From Paramacrobiotus metropolitanus (taxonomy: Eukaryota > Tardigrada > Eutardigrada > Parachela > Macrobiotidae), in contig NW_026570356.1 in the NCBI RefSeq assembly GCF_019649055.1, positions 124,001 to 188,000 on the forward strand: a stretch of DNA of 64,000 bases. Direction: 5' to 3'. The notes beneath the pieces were generated by a model. It was not told where the DNA came from, ran no database searches, and worked only from the letters and a program-made list of their open reading frames with translations. This document shows, in pieces, positions 12,029-21,839 of this stretch; the stretch's first letter is position 1, and each line of letters begins with the position of its first letter. Both the position numbers and the translations under genes were made by a program.

Positions 12029-12865
12029 GCGCGTATCAACACTACGCTGTTTAAGCGTCTGTCGCGCATGAGTTGGCGTTCATCCGCAGCATCTGCCCCA
12101 TCCAAATCAGAGGCCGAAGCCAGTCGATTGCCGTTGGAGTTGTGGTCGGAGGTCTTGTCCCATCTGGGCACATGGACGCAGAACAAGCTGCGGTTGGTCT
12201 GTGCACTGTGGAATGATTGGATCGAATCGTCGGAACTGGCAGATACTCTACTGATTAATGCTGGCTGGCTCGGTCATGAGCAGGCTCAGATGGATTACGC
12301 CATGTTGTCAGTGGTCTTTAAATGCCTGCGTGTCTCCACGCGCCACGTCCTGGTGGCCGGTCGGCAGCGACTCCTAGATGGCGAGAACTATTTGAAAGTA
12401 CTGGAACTGATCTGCTTCATGGCGCAGCAGCACGGTGGAGTGCGGCTGAAGGCGATCCTTCTGGTTGGTTTCCGATGGCGGCTGTTGACAGGTTATTGCG
12501 ACGAGCCAAACAGTGGCGAGGTAGCGGAGTGTATGGCGCACCAGCCTCAGAACTCAGCACGGCGCGACTCGCTGCTTCGCGTGGCTGACCTGACCGCCTT
12601 GTTGCGACGTCTTCCGTGCGAGACCCTCCGTGTGGCCGACTGCAGTATCGAACTGCGTTTCACTGTGGTGGGTGGCTACCATACGACGCTGATCAGCAGT
12701 ATTCCCATGGCTCGGCTGGCGATTGACGACAATCTGGAGTGCACAATGTGGAATGTGGTGGAGGGCGGGTTGCCCGTGTCGAAGGACGGACTGTTGCGCA
12801 GCGTGGCCATTCGGTTGGGGTTTAGTGACACGGTCACAATTTCTAAAGACCCAGGGGCAGGCCAA
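12029..12865 (+). CDS. F-box protein, central exon with F-box
   Basis: 279 codons open in the same phase as the exon at 1-703. Residues about 32-68 of this exon (SRLPLELWSEVLSHLGTW.. LRLVCALWNDWI) are a clear F-box, the motif that binds Skp1 in SCF ubiquitin ligases. The rest (ADTLLIN.., FKCLRVSTRHVLVAG, LRVADCSIELRF) looks like the leucine-rich recognition part of this family. The exon starts after tttgcag and ends at CAA before gtatgc, both phase 0. Unspliced, the frame would stop at 12898; splicing to 13269 is preferred because the downstream exon is open and phase-matched. A shorter gene starting at the ATG at 12068 is the alternative. Confidence 0.75.
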
Positions 12866-13268
12866 GTATGCAGTGCTTGTCGAAATATAGTCAGCTGAAA
12901 ATAAAAATTTAATCATGCCGAAATGCCTGTTACTTCAGCAGAGTGGTTGCGATAGCTGTCATCGTTTATCGCCAAGAACAAGGCTGCTTGACTTGAGCGT
13001 TTCTTCTGGCATACGGTGCCAGTTTGTTAATCTAATGAATCAATTTACAGCTTGAAATGAATTTTAGTAACAATAAAATTATTCAACTTTGGGCGGTCTG
13101 AGTTAAATAGTATGTTCTTTGCGACTATTTTCAACGACTCTTACCGACAAATCTTTTAACAGCAGGATGCAACTGACGCCTTTTCCACGGCTGCTGAAGC
13201 CGGTGGCGTCAACAGTTGTTGTATTTTATTATTTTGTTTGGGGGTTGTAAAAAGAATTCTGTTTGCAG

Positions 13269-13427
13269 GTGCTGTGCGCAATACAGGCAGGTGATCCCCG
13301 GCTGTCACCCCTTTATCGCCGCAAGAAATGGTGCATCGACGGGTTGAAACATGAAGAGCTGGAGAAATTGTCCGGTATTGCACTGTACTTCCTCGTCACC
13401 GTACTGGAGTACTTTTCTCACTTGTAG
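13269..13427 (+). CDS. F-box protein, C-terminal exon
   Basis: Preceded by ctgtttgcag. The 52-codon frame runs VLCAIQAGDPRLSPLYRRKK ... LEYFSHL and ends in TAG at 13425-13427. Phase 0 matches the donor at 12866. GC content and codon use are higher than the surrounding AT-rich DNA, and the sequence is helical and charged. I assign it to the F-box gene by phase and position, not by homology. Confidence 0.55.
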   Translation: MLCAIQAGDPRLSPLYRRKKWCIDGLKHEELEKLSGIALYFLVTVLEYFSHL

Positions 13428-14264
13428 ACATTTCCTCCACGCTTAGTTAGCCTACAAACGCGGCGCCAAATTGGTTGGATAAGGTTGACGAATTCGAGTG
13501 CATACAGTAGTTATAACATGCATAAGGAATGGTCACGAAGAAATCACTGCGCTGGTGTGGTTGTCAATGAATGACACCGTGTTCTACATGATGATCTTAC
13601 TTTGGTTAGTACGGATTTACTTGTTAGAGCAAAATATAACTTTCATTGAATAGCAAAATGTGTAAATATAGCAACATATGTAACCCTTTTTCTAGTAGTT
13701 GAGCTTCGTCATTAAAGGTCGCCACTACCGCAAGGGCAATACTGTGCGTTGAATAAATAATCCTAATATATCGCAGGCCCGTTTGTGGCAGTACTTCAGG
13801 CGAATGCACTAACTTAACCGTCCAAGTTTGTTTGTTTGTTTGTTTAATCAGCTTAACGTCTACAACAATCAGGAGGAATCTGCACGAGGTTGTAGACAAA
13901 CGTAGAAGATCAGCTGCCATGATAATGGCAGCCACTTTTAACAATTCGTTGAGATATCACAATATGAAAATAAAAGAGATAACACTTAGTCATTAAATGA
14001 GTCAATAGACACATTCTCTAACGAAAACATACGAGGGCCAATTTTCAGGTCGTAAGATTTTTTCCGCATCATCCTTAAATATTCCAATCCTAGCAAACGT
14101 TGCAGTACGCTTGTCTCCGCGAGAAGTAGTAAATACATAGTTGGAATTGCACTACTGTAGCAGTGTTTGCAAGTTAGACCACAGAGTGTGGTGCACGAAA
14201 ATTTGCACATTTTATATACCCACGCTGCACGGGCAAAATTCACGATATTTATTTAGGCTGCATG
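13428..14264. other. Non-coding stretch
   Basis: AT-rich, with a TTTG run near 13828-13845. Short frames only; nothing recognised. Confidence 0.5.
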
Positions 14265-14930
14265 ACTTCTTCCTGTTGAATCATGAGGAGTGTGCATTTC
14301 GCATTATTTTGCGGTAACAGAGGTCCAAAGCTGCACCCGTTGGTTATTCGCACTCCCTCGCTGAGAATGCGACCAGCCCGCGTTCTCTAAGTGCAAAGTG
14401 CGGACGCATGCATTTCGTCCCCCGCGCCCAGTTAGAAACAATCAGTACACGCTCGAACGAATCTTGGGCAAATGATCAAATTTAACGTATCTGAACGTAT
14501 CACCGGCATTGCACGACCATTTATGTGCTTGAACCCCATTTACTGTAATCAAGTATACTGTAAATCGTCTTTTATGCAGATACAACACGGTGCAACTCGA
14601 TGGTGAAGTAATAACAAATAATATTATAATATTATAACTAATTGTCTTGTTAGAACGAATCGATAGCATTCATCTTTATGTCGTTGAGGTATGCAGGTAC
14701 TGCATCTGTTGTTCCGAAGCAAACCATGCAGTACTGTTACTAAGTTTGTTTGCCAGGCTTGCCAGCTATGTACGTACTTATTAGCAAAAGAGTGCGAATA
14801 CCGTACGGCGGTACGCATAATACTGGTATGCGCAAGTTGTATCGTACAGTGCGCTCGTACAGTACAGAATGTACGGTGTATTAGGATCGATGTCGTTCTA
14901 CATACGTTATAAATTATTATTCTTACTACC
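14265..14930 (+). repeat. Low-copy repeat family, copy 1
   Basis: Shares extended similarity in the same orientation with about 16220-17060 and 38590-40110. Landmarks are GAGTGTGCAT, TCCAAAGCTGCA, CGCTGAGAATGCGA and GAACGAATCGATAGCATTCAT. No open frame is conserved among copies. It could be a non-coding duplicated segment or the relic of an element. Confidence 0.65.
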
Positions 14931-15371
14931 AGAATTAAGCCAACGGAAATAAACATCCCGAGTCATTTCCATACACCCCTTTTTAGACTAAAAATTACTA
15001 TACATTGAAGCACTGTAATACTGGTAAGATATGTAAGTGGATATTTCCGCAGTGCGTAGCGTTTTCTTAATGCTTTACAGTTTGTATATACACCTATATT
15101 GCACGAGTATTGCTTTTATGGCATGGGATATCGATTGATCACCGGTCGCTGAGGAAATATCATGTATATTATGTTTTGCGCCCCAACACGGATCCTCGTC
15201 AACGGGTTGAGCCCAGTGTACAACTTTCGAGATTTACAATAACAACTAATCTTGGCCGTCATCAGCAACCGCTCCGTCGTCTTCCCCTCTATATAATACT
15301 TCAAGCAATTTATATTCCGGCTCCCCTTTAACTTCGATCACACGTTCCCGATTCTGGCTACACAGTTGAAA

Positions 15372-15518
15372 ATGCAGTATGAACAATCGCCCGGGTTGCG
15401 CCTAGGCTTATTAACTGCGCTGCTGCTTTTCGAAATTTTTTTGCTGGTCGGCACAGCATCAGTACGCAAACGATGCTATGACGAACAGAAGAAAAATTCA
15501 AAAAAGCCTCGACAGTGA
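15372..15518 (+). CDS. Possible 48-residue single-pass membrane peptide
   Basis: ATG-started frame of 48 codons: a short polar N-terminus, a hydrophobic stretch LGLLTALLLFEIFLLVGTA (about residues 12-30), then a basic tail (RKRCYDEQKKNSKK). A TATAAT-like string sits about 75 bp upstream. No homology is recognised. The composition fits a real micro-protein with an N-out or N-in helix, but chance is possible at this length. Confidence 0.3.
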   Translation: MQYEQSPGLRLGLLTALLLFEIFLLVGTASVRKRCYDEQKKNSKKPRQ

Positions 15519-15960
15519 TTTAAAACATATGAACTCTATACTGCATAAATGCGCTCCAGCGCCTCAGTGCGACCAATGTCCCCTATATATTCGCACCCAT
15601 ACTTAAGCGGAGAGTCGTGTGAGCATGGAGAAGTTCTCGGCTAGGGACGAGCGCCGGCTGCCACCGGTGCGCGCGCCTTACTAATTTCCACTGGATTTCC
15701 AGAACCTCCACTTGCAATTCTCTTATTCGAAATATCGTCATAACTAACACTACGAGCAAGTCCGGTGTTGCGTGAAAATGAAAAAAATTGCGATACGAAC
15801 GCTAGATGAGCTGCGAGATAAGAAACGATAGAAAGACCCACTGATTAACACCGTCAACAAAATTTCTTTTTGACTTTGTACATTTTGTAATAAGGACAAA
15901 TAATTTCTGTCCCTGTTTTGTACGGCTGCGATGGTGACCGGACAAAAAGGGATTTCTGAG
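15519..15960. other. Non-coding stretch
   Basis: No frame with recognisable content; short AT-rich sequence before the repeat at 15.96 kb. Confidence 0.4.
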
Positions 15961-15961
15961 C

Positions 15962-17060
15962 ATGATTGGTTCGGTCGTCTCTAATACAGTATTGCATTAT
16001 TTTAAAATGCTAAATCCAGTGCGGTTGGCCAAAAAATCGCCAGAAGCACGGTACGATAAAATGCAAACATCGACAGATAACCGCCCTCAGATGTTTTTGA
16101 GTCTCCCTCAACATTTCCTTCATCGGCGCTGTCTAGCATTCCAACCAAGACTTTCGGTACACCGTACACACACGTTCTATCGCGAAGCAAGACAGTTAAT
16201 TTTTTGCTGCTGAACAACTTTCTTGTTTCGTGATAACGAGTGTGCATATCGCAGCATTTTTGCAGTAGCTTAGATCCAAAGCTGCATGCGCTGGTGATGC
16301 GTATTTATCTCCCCGCTGAGAACGAAACCATCGGCGTATTGTTCGCGTGGACGTGCAGGCGCAGTGAAGGCGCGTCTCCGAATGGCAAAAATAATAATGG
16401 AAAATGGTAAATGGTCAGATTGAACTTCGTTGGTATAATATCATTAACGGCAATAATTCTACTACAACGAAACTGCAAACGCCATTCACAGTTCAGATCA
16501 CTATTTATATTCATGCTTAAAGTAAAACGTGGCGGCAGATGCAACAGTACAACTTGATTATGAAGCGATAAATGTACTTAATGGGAACACCAGCACGGCG
16601 TAGACTTTTCAGTGCGAATCGCGGAAATGTGAAGTTTCAACATGGACTGACTGAACCAGTTACTTTATGAGTTGCCTGTTAGGTGTAAATCATATTCCCA
16701 CAATTTCTGGTTAAACATGTAAGGCGCATGAGAACAAATCGATAATCATCGTCATGTCGTTGAGGTGTGCAGCTGCTTGTGGTACAGAATCACATTCAGC
16801 GCTGCAGTTTATCTGTGGTGTACGCGTACAGTATTATACCGTCCGACCAAAAATGTTTAGTTCAAATTTACTGTAGCGAGTTTGGTTTATATGTGCGCGC
16901 TGTGCGTTCTATACTACCGCTACGCACTGATTTTAAATTAAACACTGCGCTAACGATTTCCGATCGGACTGTACTTCTATGTAAAAGCGTGCGAGTATGC
17001 ACAATACCGGTATTCTCCTGTCATATGCGTGCAGTGCTGTACTGTAATACAGAAGGAATG
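15962..17060 (+). repeat. Low-copy repeat family, copy 2
   Basis: Direct copy of about 38270-40110 (without the hAT insertion there) and, from about 16220, of 14265-14930. The start of this copy and the one at 38.3 kb share CCAGAAGCACGGTACGATAAA-like sequence preceded by an ATG frame (MLNPVRLAKK and MDPVQLVKAS), possibly a lost exon. Confidence 0.6.
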
Positions 17061-17269
17061 TAATTGACACAAGAGACACTACAGAGATTAGAGACACACA
17101 GTTTTCTTATAATATTTTAACTGTGCCGATACATAGCTTTGAGTGAGTAACCTGTACATGTCTTTTCCTAAAATCAATTTTTTTCATGACAGTTCCAAAC
17201 CTTAACTTTGAGAGCGCCTTTAAGCATGGTAATTATGGCGGTAATAATCCTATGAACAGTTCGGCTGTA

Positions 17270-17715
17270 CAGTTGGCCAGTTGAGCTCTACATGCAAATA
17301 TGCATGTAAAAACACTAAACGTGAGCTCCAGTAAATTTTTGACTGAACGTGCGATCCCTCACGCCGCGCACGCAACATGCAAAAGCAGATTGCAATTATG
17401 CAAACACAGCAACTTATTTCTTGTATTTCACGCTTCCGTTTACAACTCTGTAAAAACGATTTCCTTGCCGCAGTGCGGCATATCATCATAAGTATGTTTC
17501 AGACAGGTTTTTAGATAAACAACGCTTTTCACGCTGCATAGCACGTTCCTCTAAGTTTCCAAGTCGCCGGTGCAGTACATATACTGATAACATAACAGTC
17601 AGTGTTATGAAAACTGTCTTAATCGGAATTCATTACGATTGTCTCTTCATATCGCATATTTACTGTTACCGAAGTTGCACTGCTGATAAGAGCGATAACA
17701 GCGCCACGGAAGTTG
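17270..17715 (+). repeat. Upstream flank of the beta-lactamase gene, duplicated at 45.74-46.15 kb
   Basis: Matches about 45740-46150 in direct orientation. Shared words include GCAAACACAGCAA, TAGATAAACAACG/TAGGTAAACAACG, TTTCCACGCTGCA-like sequence, and AAGTTGCA followed by GATAAGAG. It probably contains the promoter of the gene at 17797; no clear TATA box is seen. Confidence 0.55.
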
Positions 17716-17796
17716 TTATAAACTTAGGGAAGTTAGTGTAGCTTTAACAAAACTACGTCCGCCTCGAAAAGCGATTTAACGGTTATTGCTTTCAAA

Positions 17797-19026
17797 ATGG
17801 CAGTCGGACGTTTATTATTCCTTATTGTGACCTGCTTCCTCGTCTCGGTAAGGAGCACTACGACTCCCCCCACCCTGGTCATCCAGGACAGCTCCGGCCA
17901 AAACTACACCGTTGATCAGCGTCTGCAACATTACAACATCCCCGGATTAAGCCTGGCCGTCATCGTCAACCGCACCGTCGCATGGGCTCAAGCCTACGGT
18001 CTCGCGGACACTGCCACCTCACGACCGGTTACCACCGAAACACTGTTCCAAGCGGCTTCCATGAGCAAACCCATGGCGGCGTTCGCAGCACTGCATTTCG
18101 TGGAGACCGGGCAACTGTCGCTAGACAACGACATCAACGGGTATCTGAACGCCGATTGGTTGGTTCCGAATAGCAGCTACACGACGACGGAGAAGGTTAC
18201 CCTACGCCGATTAACGTCGCACACCGCGGGACTGACCGTCCACGGGTTCTATGGGTATCCCCGCGGTAATACCGTGCCGACGGTTGTCCAGGTTCTTCAA
18301 GGCACGAACCCGCCAGCGAACTCTCCGAAAGTGGAGTCCTTCGCGGTTCCCGGGACGAAATGGCAGTACTCTGGTGGTGGATACACGGTAATGCAGAAAG
18401 CCATGGTCGACCGGGTTGGAAAACCGTTCCCGCAGATTATGAACGAGGAGGTCTTCGGGAAACTGGGGATGACACTCAGTACCTACGAGCAGCCGCTCCC
18501 GGCAGCCCGGGAACCCGAAGCCGCTACCGGGTACCGCGAAAACAAAGTGGAAGTAGTCGGGAAGTGGCACACCTACCCAGAGATGGCGGCTGCCGGGATG
18601 TGGACGACCCCGTCAGACTATGCACGGTACATCATCGAGGTGCAGAATTCGCTTCATGGAACTTCGAACAAAGTTATTTCCGCGGCGATGACAAGAGAAA
18701 TGTTGACACCGGGACTTGGGAGCTACGGACTGGGACCCGGGACCATCGGCAATACCACAGACATGTTCGAGCATGGAGGGGCAAACGAGGGCTTCCGGTG
18801 CCACTTTATGGCGTCCGCGGTGGCTGGGAACGGGTACGTCATTATGACCAACTCGGATGATGGTGGAAAGATCGTCCCGGAGGTGGCGGAGAGTATCGAT
18901 CGCCTGATCGGGGCCAACTGGCCACGACCGCCGGATGCCGACAACGGAGTACGCCGGATGATCGGTGCTGGCGTTGGGATGATACTTATAAGTGTGTTGC
19001 TGCAGTTGGTTATCGAGCGTGTCTGA
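17797..19026 (+). CDS. Secreted/anchored serine beta-lactamase-family hydrolase (class C / esterase type)
   Basis: 409 codons, intronless. Residues 1-20 are a signal peptide (GRLLFLIVTCFLVS). The fold motifs are in order: SMSK at 88-91 (SxxK, nucleophile Ser88 and Lys91), YSGGGY at 191 (place of YxN) and HGGANEG at 326 (place of KTG/HxG). Residues 389-408 are hydrophobic and could be a membrane anchor or GPI-type tail. The family covers class C beta-lactamases, D-aminopeptidases and esterases, and the real substrate cannot be told. The length is normal. AATAAA lies at 19038-19043. A decayed inverted copy is at 46.1-47.2 kb, and the next gene on the same strand is the GH16 receptor kinase, an order conserved in the inverted copy. 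The intronless, GC-rich frame is compatible with ancient bacterial origin, but animal homologues (LACTB-like) exist. Confidence 0.9.
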   Translation: MAVGRLLFLIVTCFLVSVRSTTTPPTLVIQDSSGQNYTVDQRLQHYNIPGLSLAVIVNRTVAWAQAYGLADTATSRPVTTETLFQAASMSKPMAAFAALHFVETGQLSLDNDINGYLNADWLVPNSSYTTTEKVTLRRLTSHTAGLTVHGFYGYPRGNTVPTVVQVLQGTNPPANSPKVESFAVPGTKWQYSGGGYTVMQKAMVDRVGKPFPQIMNEEVFGKLGMTLSTYEQPLPAAREPEAATGYRENKVEVVGKWHTYPEMAAAGMWTTPSDYARYIIEVQNSLHGTSNKVISAAMTREMLTPGLGSYGLGPGTIGNTTDMFEHGGANEGFRCHFMASAVAGNGYVIMTNSDDGGKIVPEVAESIDRLIGANWPRPPDADNGVRRMIGAGVGMILISVLLQLVIERV

Positions 19027-19400
19027 CCGTGTGATATAATAAAATCGCATCGAAATACCGTATTCTGCATGGCCTTTTTGTGAGTATGTTACTGCTGCTG
19101 GATGTAGAATGAGAATTTACTAAAATTATGAACTTATACTAAAATAAATTGATTTCACTTTCGCTTTCGGAAGACCGCACCATTTGTCTTTAATTAATGA
19201 CTGAGCCGACCTTACCGGCAGTGGCATGGCAGTGGCAGTTGTGGACCACACATGAGTTACAACAGTCAGTGACTCTTATCTGCCGATGCCGGTACAGTCT
19301 GGCAAAAAACGCGAGTAGCTCCAGAAGCTTATTATTGTTTGATTATGTTTATCTTTATATCTATTCTTTTATCTATTCTTTTTTCATATCTTTATCTCTA
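19027..19400. other. 3' flank, non-coding
   Basis: Contains the polyadenylation signal of the preceding gene and TTATCTTTATAT-rich sequence; no gene seen. Confidence 0.5.
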
Positions 19401-19405
19401 TATTC

Positions 19406-20110
19406 ATACAATCTTACCGTTCAAAACGTATTTTTCCTGGGTTTTTATGAATAAATCAACGCGTGGTCAGTTTAAGTCAAGCTTAGTTTTGAAAAATTCC
19501 TAATTTTCCATAGGTGTGCCTTCTGAATTTTGATTTTGATTTGAAAGCGTTGGTCAGGAGAAATTTTGACAGGTTCTTAAGTACAGAAAATGGAGTACTT
19601 AATATTATCATGGCGTTCTTTAGATACTGGTACAGTGGTTAGTGTGGTGCTGTAGTACATTCTTACGAGTAAAATAAGTTGTTGCCACGGAGGCAGCAAT
19701 TAGTGCAATAATGGTAGAGAAATCGGAATCGCACGGACTATTCAATGAAAAAAGTGAAAAAAAAGCCTGTGATCGCAGGTTCAAGAAAAAATTGTGGGGA
19801 GGTGAAATATTAGTTTCCGTCCAAGAGGGTTTTGCCGAGCGCGGAGCGCGAGGCATACCTTGTATTCATGCAATCTTACCGACCAAAACGTACTTATTCG
19901 CCGTTTTTATAGACTCGTCAAGGCGTGGTCAGTTTTAGTTCAGCTTGGTCTTAAAAAATTCCATATTTTCCATAGGTTTGCCAATAGCTTTTTGTTTTTT
20001 TTTATTAACTAGTGGTCAGAAGATGGTTTCACCAGGTCTTAAGTATGGAAACGTAAAGAGCACTCAAAGAAGTAAGTTCTACTTCTCACTATATTCACTG
20101 CACATCTGCA
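19406..20110 (+). repeat. Diverged tandem duplication, offset about 457 bp
   Basis: 19406-19600 resembles 19863-20060: TTCATACAATCTTACCG versus TTCATGCAATCTTACCG, GCGTGGTCAGTTT, TTTTCCATAGGT, GGTTCTTAAGTA versus GGTCTTAAGTA. Non-coding. Confidence 0.6.
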
Positions 20111-20319
20111 CAACAATAAAAAGGACTTAACATAATGACTGTAACCACGGAGACTATAGCGGATGCATAAATACTCTTATTTTGTAAAGGTCATTAAAAA
20201 ATATAAAAAAGCCAGAATTATGGAAAAAAAGGCTTTTAAGACTGTGAGTCTATGATTGTAATCGTAATTATTATCGTATATAGGCTTTCGTAGTTGTATT
20301 TTATAAGACGTAATGATGT

Positions 20320-20765
20320 TCTAACGTTCTAAATTTTTGACATTTCTGACGTTTTTAATTTATCACATTCTCATGCTCTGACGTTCTAACGTTTAAAATG
20401 TTTCACGTTCTGGCGTTCTGAATTTCTGACGTTTTGATATTCTGATGTTCTGACGTTCTGACGTTCTAAATAACGTTCTATTTTTTACGTTCTGACATTC
20501 TGACGTTCTCATGTTCTTACTTTCTGAATTTCTGACGTTGTAAATTTTTCACGTTTTAACGTTCTGATGTTCTGACGTTCTAAATTTCTGACGTTCCATT
20601 TTTTCTGACGTTGTAATATTCTGACGTTCGATGTTCTGACGTTCTGAGTTTCTGACGTTTTGACCTTTTGAATTTTTCATGTTTTGACCTTCTGATGTTC
20701 TGACGTTCTAACGTTTTTAATGTTTTACGTTCTGATTTTCTGATATTTTTACGTTTTCACGAATG
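20320..20765 (+). repeat. Degenerate TTCTGACG minisatellite
   Basis: Dense imperfect repeats of TTCTGACG, TTCTGATG and TTCTAACG words with no unit held exactly. No coding content. Confidence 0.85.
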
Positions 20766-20769
20766 CAGA

Positions 20770-21598
20770 TACTGTATTTGCAATTGGACATAAGGTGCGC
20801 TGGACTTTACCCTTTATGGATGTTTACCAAATTAGAACATTTACGTACTATTAATATTGACACAATACTTAATTATCATCAACACTAAAAAGCAAGCACG
20901 AGTAAAATAAAGCCAATACTATCCAGTACATAAGTGCCGACCAGGGATGCGCGAGGCTAGTGTATTGCTAGGTGTCAATGTAAACTTGACTTAACCTTAA
21001 GGCCATTGTACATTTAGCGTAGTGCACTGCCGCAAAATCGAATGCACTTTAGTACAGTGAGTATTACACGATGCTGTTAAAACCATCTCAACTTTTCATG
21101 TATTGTTATTGTTCGATTCTGTGCATGTACGTAAGTATTTCATGATCCATCAACATCAGCATACGACTTCCCTCCTTTCATACCACTTCTTAAGTAGCGG
21201 CTGTGAGAAAAAACAACTGACGATATTAATGTCGTTCACACATACAGTGACATACCCTACTTCGCACATGTCGAAAGTTTATTCTGTTTATCTACTGCTG
21301 TTGATAGTGACTGGCACTGCGCAGTTCGGTACATTTCATTTGTTGTTCACATAGTCATCAAGGGCAATGATTGTGTCGATACGTAATCTGGAATTCAGTT
21401 GGTGGCGCAGTCAGTTTACACCGCAAGCGTTTCCTGTACATGAAACAATTTCGACGGCGTTAGGTGCAAAGTACTGTGATATGCGAAAAAAGATAAATTT
21501 CACGCTTGACCAAAAAGCCAATAATTGCACAGTATGAGTGAATGACGTGCAACAAAAAAAAGAGGCGCAATTTGCCGGGGACATGCACTTTACACAAA
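20770..21598. other. Non-coding stretch upstream of GH16 kinase copy A
   Basis: No frame of note. The sequence leads to a perfect hairpin and then the receptor gene. Confidence 0.4.
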
Positions 21599-21648
21599 GC
21601 ACAGAGACACAATACGTAAGCACACATGTACGTATTGTGTCTCTGTGC
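21599..21648. repeat. Perfect 20-bp hairpin
   Basis: Left arm GCACAGAGACACAATACGTA (21599-21618), 10-nt loop, exact reverse complement at 21629-21648. It lies about 190 bp upstream of the receptor-kinase start. Possible MITE relic or transcribed stem-loop. Confidence 0.85.
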
Positions 21649-21839
21649 TAGGTTTTCCTTCAGTTTAATACTTTGTTTGGAGTAATTTCAAACTGCGCGA
21701 TCTACTGGACTTAGTCTGGACGGTGGTATCAAGCGATTTGGCTGGGTAATCAGCATCCATACGGAGTGATTCATTCGTGGCTTCATGCCAATGCCGCGTC
21801 CGCTTGTGCTGTGGATGCAATTCAACGGGCGGCCGTACC

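Noticed and set aside
17797-19026. Bacterial contamination as the source of the beta-lactamase gene
   Set aside because: It is embedded between eukaryotic repeats, has a eukaryotic-style polyadenylation signal and a duplicated copy beside a spliced kinase gene.
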